The translations under genes and the position numbers were made by a program. From Bog-473 sp963807775 (GTDB lineage Bacteria > Actinomycetota > Acidimicrobiia > Acidimicrobiales > RAAP-2): a stretch of 64,000 bases of DNA. The notes below the pieces were generated by a model that did not search any database, was not told the origin of the DNA, and saw only the letters and a list, made by a program, of their open reading frames with translations. Below are positions 61,909 through 64,000 of this stretch, piece after piece; the first letter of the stretch is position 1, and every line of letters starts with the position of its first letter. The stretch is from assembly GCA_963807775.1 (NCBI GenBank), contig CAWECY010000004.1, forward strand, positions 372,001-436,000. The letters run 5' to 3'.

Positions 61909-62646
61909 GTGCCGTCGCAGTCGGACCGGGATGTCGACCAGGTCGACGAAGAGGTCTTGACCGCGGCACGAGCGCTCGTGTCCTCCCGCTTCGCCGCCGG
62001 CGCCAGCGCCATCCTGGCCGAAAGTGCACTGGGTCAGGGGAGATCACCGAAGTCCGACCTGGACCTGGTGGTGATCGAGGAAGGCGCCGAGGGCCGGTGG
62101 GAAGGGATCCACGGGGGGCGCTGGCCGGTCGAGATGTTCGTCAGCGACCTCCAGGGCTGGCAACGCTGCGTGGCCAAGGAGGTCGACGACCGTCGACCGC
62201 TCGTGTTGCAGATCACTGCGACCGGTGTGCCCTTGACGACCGACGGCACGACCGGAGACGTGCAGCTCCATGCGCAACAGCTCCTCACCCAGGGCCCGAG
62301 TCCACTCAGTCCGACCGAGCTGTCACTCCAGCGCCGACTGCTGACCGATCTTCTCGATGACGTCGAGGACGTGCGGCCCGGGCCCGAGCGGGATTACCTG
62401 ATTGAGGCCACCTTCCGGCAAGCGGCCGAGTTGTGGCTGATGCACAACCGCCAGTGGCTGGGCTGGGGCAAGTGGTTGGCCCGGGCGCTCAACGAAAAGG
62501 CTCCCGAGCTGACCACCGAATTGGCGCTGGCCGTGCAGGCGGCGCACCGGGGTGACGTTTCCCCTCTGCTTGCGGTGGCTCGACTCGTCCTCGACGACGC
62601 GGGAGGACCGGTCCGATCGGACTGGGTGGATCCACTGCCGCCCTGA
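61909..62646 (+). CDS. Nucleotidyltransferase-domain protein
   Basis: 245 residues. GRSPKSDLDLVVIEEG carries the DxD metal motif of the polymerase-beta-like nucleotidyltransferase fold, although the preceding GS motif is altered (ESALGQG). WPVEMFVSDLQGW supplies the third acidic residue region. The C-terminal helical half (LIEATFRQAAELWLMHNRQW) resembles HEPN-type or aminoglycoside nucleotidyltransferase-like domains. GTG 61909 start. It is a single fused protein, not a two-gene toxin-antitoxin pair. Target unknown. Confidence 0.75.
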   Translation: MPSQSDRDVDQVDEEVLTAARALVSSRFAAGASAILAESALGQGRSPKSDLDLVVIEEGAEGRWEGIHGGRWPVEMFVSDLQGWQRCVAKEVDDRRPLVLQITATGVPLTTDGTTGDVQLHAQQLLTQGPSPLSPTELSLQRRLLTDLLDDVEDVRPGPERDYLIEATFRQAAELWLMHNRQWLGWGKWLARALNEKAPELTTELALAVQAAHRGDVSPLLAVARLVLDDAGGPVRSDWVDPLPP

Positions 62647-62673
62647 GCAGTGACCCCAGGCCGCGCAGAATGG

Positions 62674-62958
62674 TTACGCGAGGCTGAGGATGCCGTACGT
62701 GTTGCAGAGGCCCAACGCCTCGATCAACACGAACGCGAAGACCACGGTGAGGACGACCGGCGTCTTCCATCGTCGGCCTCCCGACCTCACCACCGGCGGC
62801 ATGTACCAGAGCGGGAGCGGCGCGGCGAAGCGGGAAAGGTGGAGGCCGATCGGTACCGCGTCGTCGGGGAGCGGTGCCTCGGGGTCGGCCGCCAGCGCCA
62901 GTTCGGTCAGCTCCTCGTCGGTGATCCCGAGGTCGAGGTCTGATGGGCAGCCGTCCAC
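62674..62958 (-). CDS. Hypothetical protein with C-terminal membrane segment
   Basis: 94 residues from GTG 62958: an acidic N-terminus (DLDLGITDEELTELALAADP), FAAPLPLWYMPPVV, a basic stretch RSGGRRWKTP and a C-terminal hydrophobic segment VVLTVVFAFVLIEALGLCN. The topology suggests a tail-anchored protein. I do not recognise the family. It lies downstream of the phosphoesterase gene on the same strand, 59 bases away. Confidence 0.6.
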   Translation of the reverse strand: MDGCPSDLDLGITDEELTELALAADPEAPLPDDAVPIGLHLSRFAAPLPLWYMPPVVRSGGRRWKTPVVLTVVFAFVLIEALGLCNTYGILSLA

Positions 62959-63017
62959 GTCGACCAACCTACCGTGCTCGGCAGGCACAGGTGTCCCGGC
63001 ACCCCCGCCGACGGGTC

Positions 63018-64000
63018 CTACACCCGCTCCTGCTGCGGCATGGACTGGTGCGCCGGCACCGGGTAGATCGGCATCGACGACGCCACGTTGTAGATCTGGG
63101 CGTTCGTGCAACCCTTGGCCAGAATGTTCGCTATCTGGTCGTCGGCCGTGCTGGGCAGAACCGGCACCGATGTGTTCTCCGCGCCCATGTGCAGCGCCGA
63201 GGTGAGGTCACCCGACACCTTCCGCCGCCAGGCCGAAATGTTGGGTGCCGTCACCCCGAAGCGCTCCTCCAAGAAGCGCAGCTGCGACGTGTGGTCGAAC
63301 ACCTGCGAGGCCACGTGCCCGCCCCGGCTGAAGGGCGACACCACCAGCATGGGCACCCGGAAGCCCATGCCCACCGGCCCGCGGATGCCCATGGCGTCGG
63401 ACGGCAGCACGCCCTGGGTCAGGTACTCGCCCGTCGTCCCCGCCGGCGGCACCGGCGGCGGCACGTGGTCGAAGAAGCCGTCGTTCTCGTCGTACATGTG
63501 GAAGAGGACAGTCTTGGACCACACCTCGGGGTTGGACGCCAGCGTGGCCAGCAGCTGGCTCGTGTACCACTCGCCCAGCGCAGAGGGTGACGACGGGTGT
63601 TCGTCGTAGCCGGGGGGCGGCATCATCCAGCTCACGGCCGGCAATTGCCCCGAGGCCACGTCGCTGACGAAGTCGGCTGGATACTGAGGCAAGAACGCCT
63701 TCTGGTACAGCGCCGAGCTCGGGTTCTTGTACTGCGAGAAGTAGGGGAGGATGGCGTCGGTCGCCAGCAGACCGTGCTGTTCGACGAAGGCCGGCGAGCC
63801 CAGCGTGCCGCCGGCGTTGTACACCTTCCAACTCACCCCGGCATCCTCGAGCACCTCGGGCATGGTGTCCCAACTCACGCTGTACACCGCGTCGGGCGAG
63901 GAGTTCGTGATGAGCACGGGCCCGCCGGCGTGCCCCGCCGGGTCGACGGTGCCCGACACCGACATCAGCCGGTTCGGATGCGTCGGCCCGAGCACCGAGC
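63018..64000 (-). CDS. Phosphoesterase, phospholipase C / acid phosphatase AcpA family (5' part outside window)
   Basis: C-terminal 325 residues of an alkaline-phosphatase-superfamily enzyme that hydrolyses phosphoesters such as phosphatidylcholine. Visible family blocks are GPTHPNRLMSVSGTVDP, FHMYDENDGFFDHVPPP (metal-binding aspartates and histidine), GFRVPMLVVSPFSRGG and FDHTSQLRFLEERFG. The N-terminus, with the nucleophile and probably a secretion signal, lies beyond base 64000. The C-terminus ends shortly after a Cys (AKGCTNAQIYN). Confidence 0.87.
   Translation of the reverse strand, partial: SVLGPTHPNRLMSVSGTVDPAGHAGGPVLITNSSPDAVYSVSWDTMPEVLEDAGVSWKVYNAGGTLGSPAFVEQHGLLATDAILPYFSQYKNPSSALYQKAFLPQYPADFVSDVASGQLPAVSWMMPPPGYDEHPSSPSALGEWYTSQLLATLASNPEVWSKTVLFHMYDENDGFFDHVPPPVPPAGTTGEYLTQGVLPSDAMGIRGPVGMGFRVPMLVVSPFSRGGHVASQVFDHTSQLRFLEERFGVTAPNISAWRRKVSGDLTSALHMGAENTSVPVLPSTADDQIANILAKGCTNAQIYNVASSMPIYPVPAHQSMPQQERV

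Overview
The window is a stretch of a high-GC actinobacterial chromosome. Gene content (SigB/F/G-type sigma factor, SCO6745-like protein, DUF1543, many SDR, flavoprotein and CaiB/BaiF enzymes, fused Liv-type permeases) suggests a soil or aquatic member of the Acidimicrobiia or a relative; that placement is inference. There are about 65 protein genes. I saw no rRNA, tRNA, CRISPR array or transposase. Both ends cut a gene: a sigma factor at the left and a phosphoesterase at the right.

Layout. 0-7 kb: sigma factor, APC permease, two SDRs, a P-loop kinase-like protein, DUF1543, then an overlapping epimerase-GNAT-ComB run. 7.3-13.6 kb: DoxX, then a sugar or sugar-acid catabolic operon (GH4 enzyme, beta-hydroxyacid dehydrogenase, DeoC/LacD-like aldolase, FGGY kinase, LarA-type racemase/epimerase). 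13.6-20.2 kb: a branched-chain-amino-acid-type ABC importer in which the LivF ATPase is fused to an MFS transporter and LivH is fused to LivM. 20-24.5 kb: minus-strand genes for an SDR, a small winged-helix-like protein, a YjbQ protein, a methyltransferase, a CadD-like transporter and a TauD-like dioxygenase. 24.7-33 kb: hydrolase, divergent LCP-like protein, sulfotransferase, DinB-like protein, NagB, serine/threonine dehydratase, hydrolase, a small leader-peptide-like protein and a glycosyltransferase-like gene. 33-40 kb: pirin, Gfo/Idh/MocA oxidoreductase, CoA transferase, DUF4243 protein, aldo/keto reductase, flavoprotein. 40-48 kb: cupin, a second small peptide gene followed directly by a cytochrome P450, DinB-like protein, methyltransferase and hydrolases. 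48-64 kb: a minus-strand catabolic operon (DUF3311, DHDPR-like reductase, SDR, TIM-barrel, hydrolase), an amidohydrolase, then many small conserved proteins.

The strongest candidate for something new is a pair of homologous small proteins, at 31282-31599 and 41735-42051. Both are 105 residues once a single-base error in the second is repaired. Both have an acidic helical leader, a shared DVSGF junction and an aromatic-rich C-terminus. One lies 14 bases before a P450 whose I-helix lacks the usual acid/alcohol pair; the other lies before a glycosyltransferase-like gene. They look like precursors of a P450-tailored (and possibly glycosylated) ribosomal peptide.

Other features of note are a 46-bp nested palindrome present three times between genes, the MFS-LivF fusion, and a SAM-riboswitch-like leader near 57.96 kb. 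At least 18 genes need one or more single-base frameshift corrections. They remain well conserved on both sides of each break and several shifts fall in short homopolymers, so I read these as assembly errors rather than pseudogenes.
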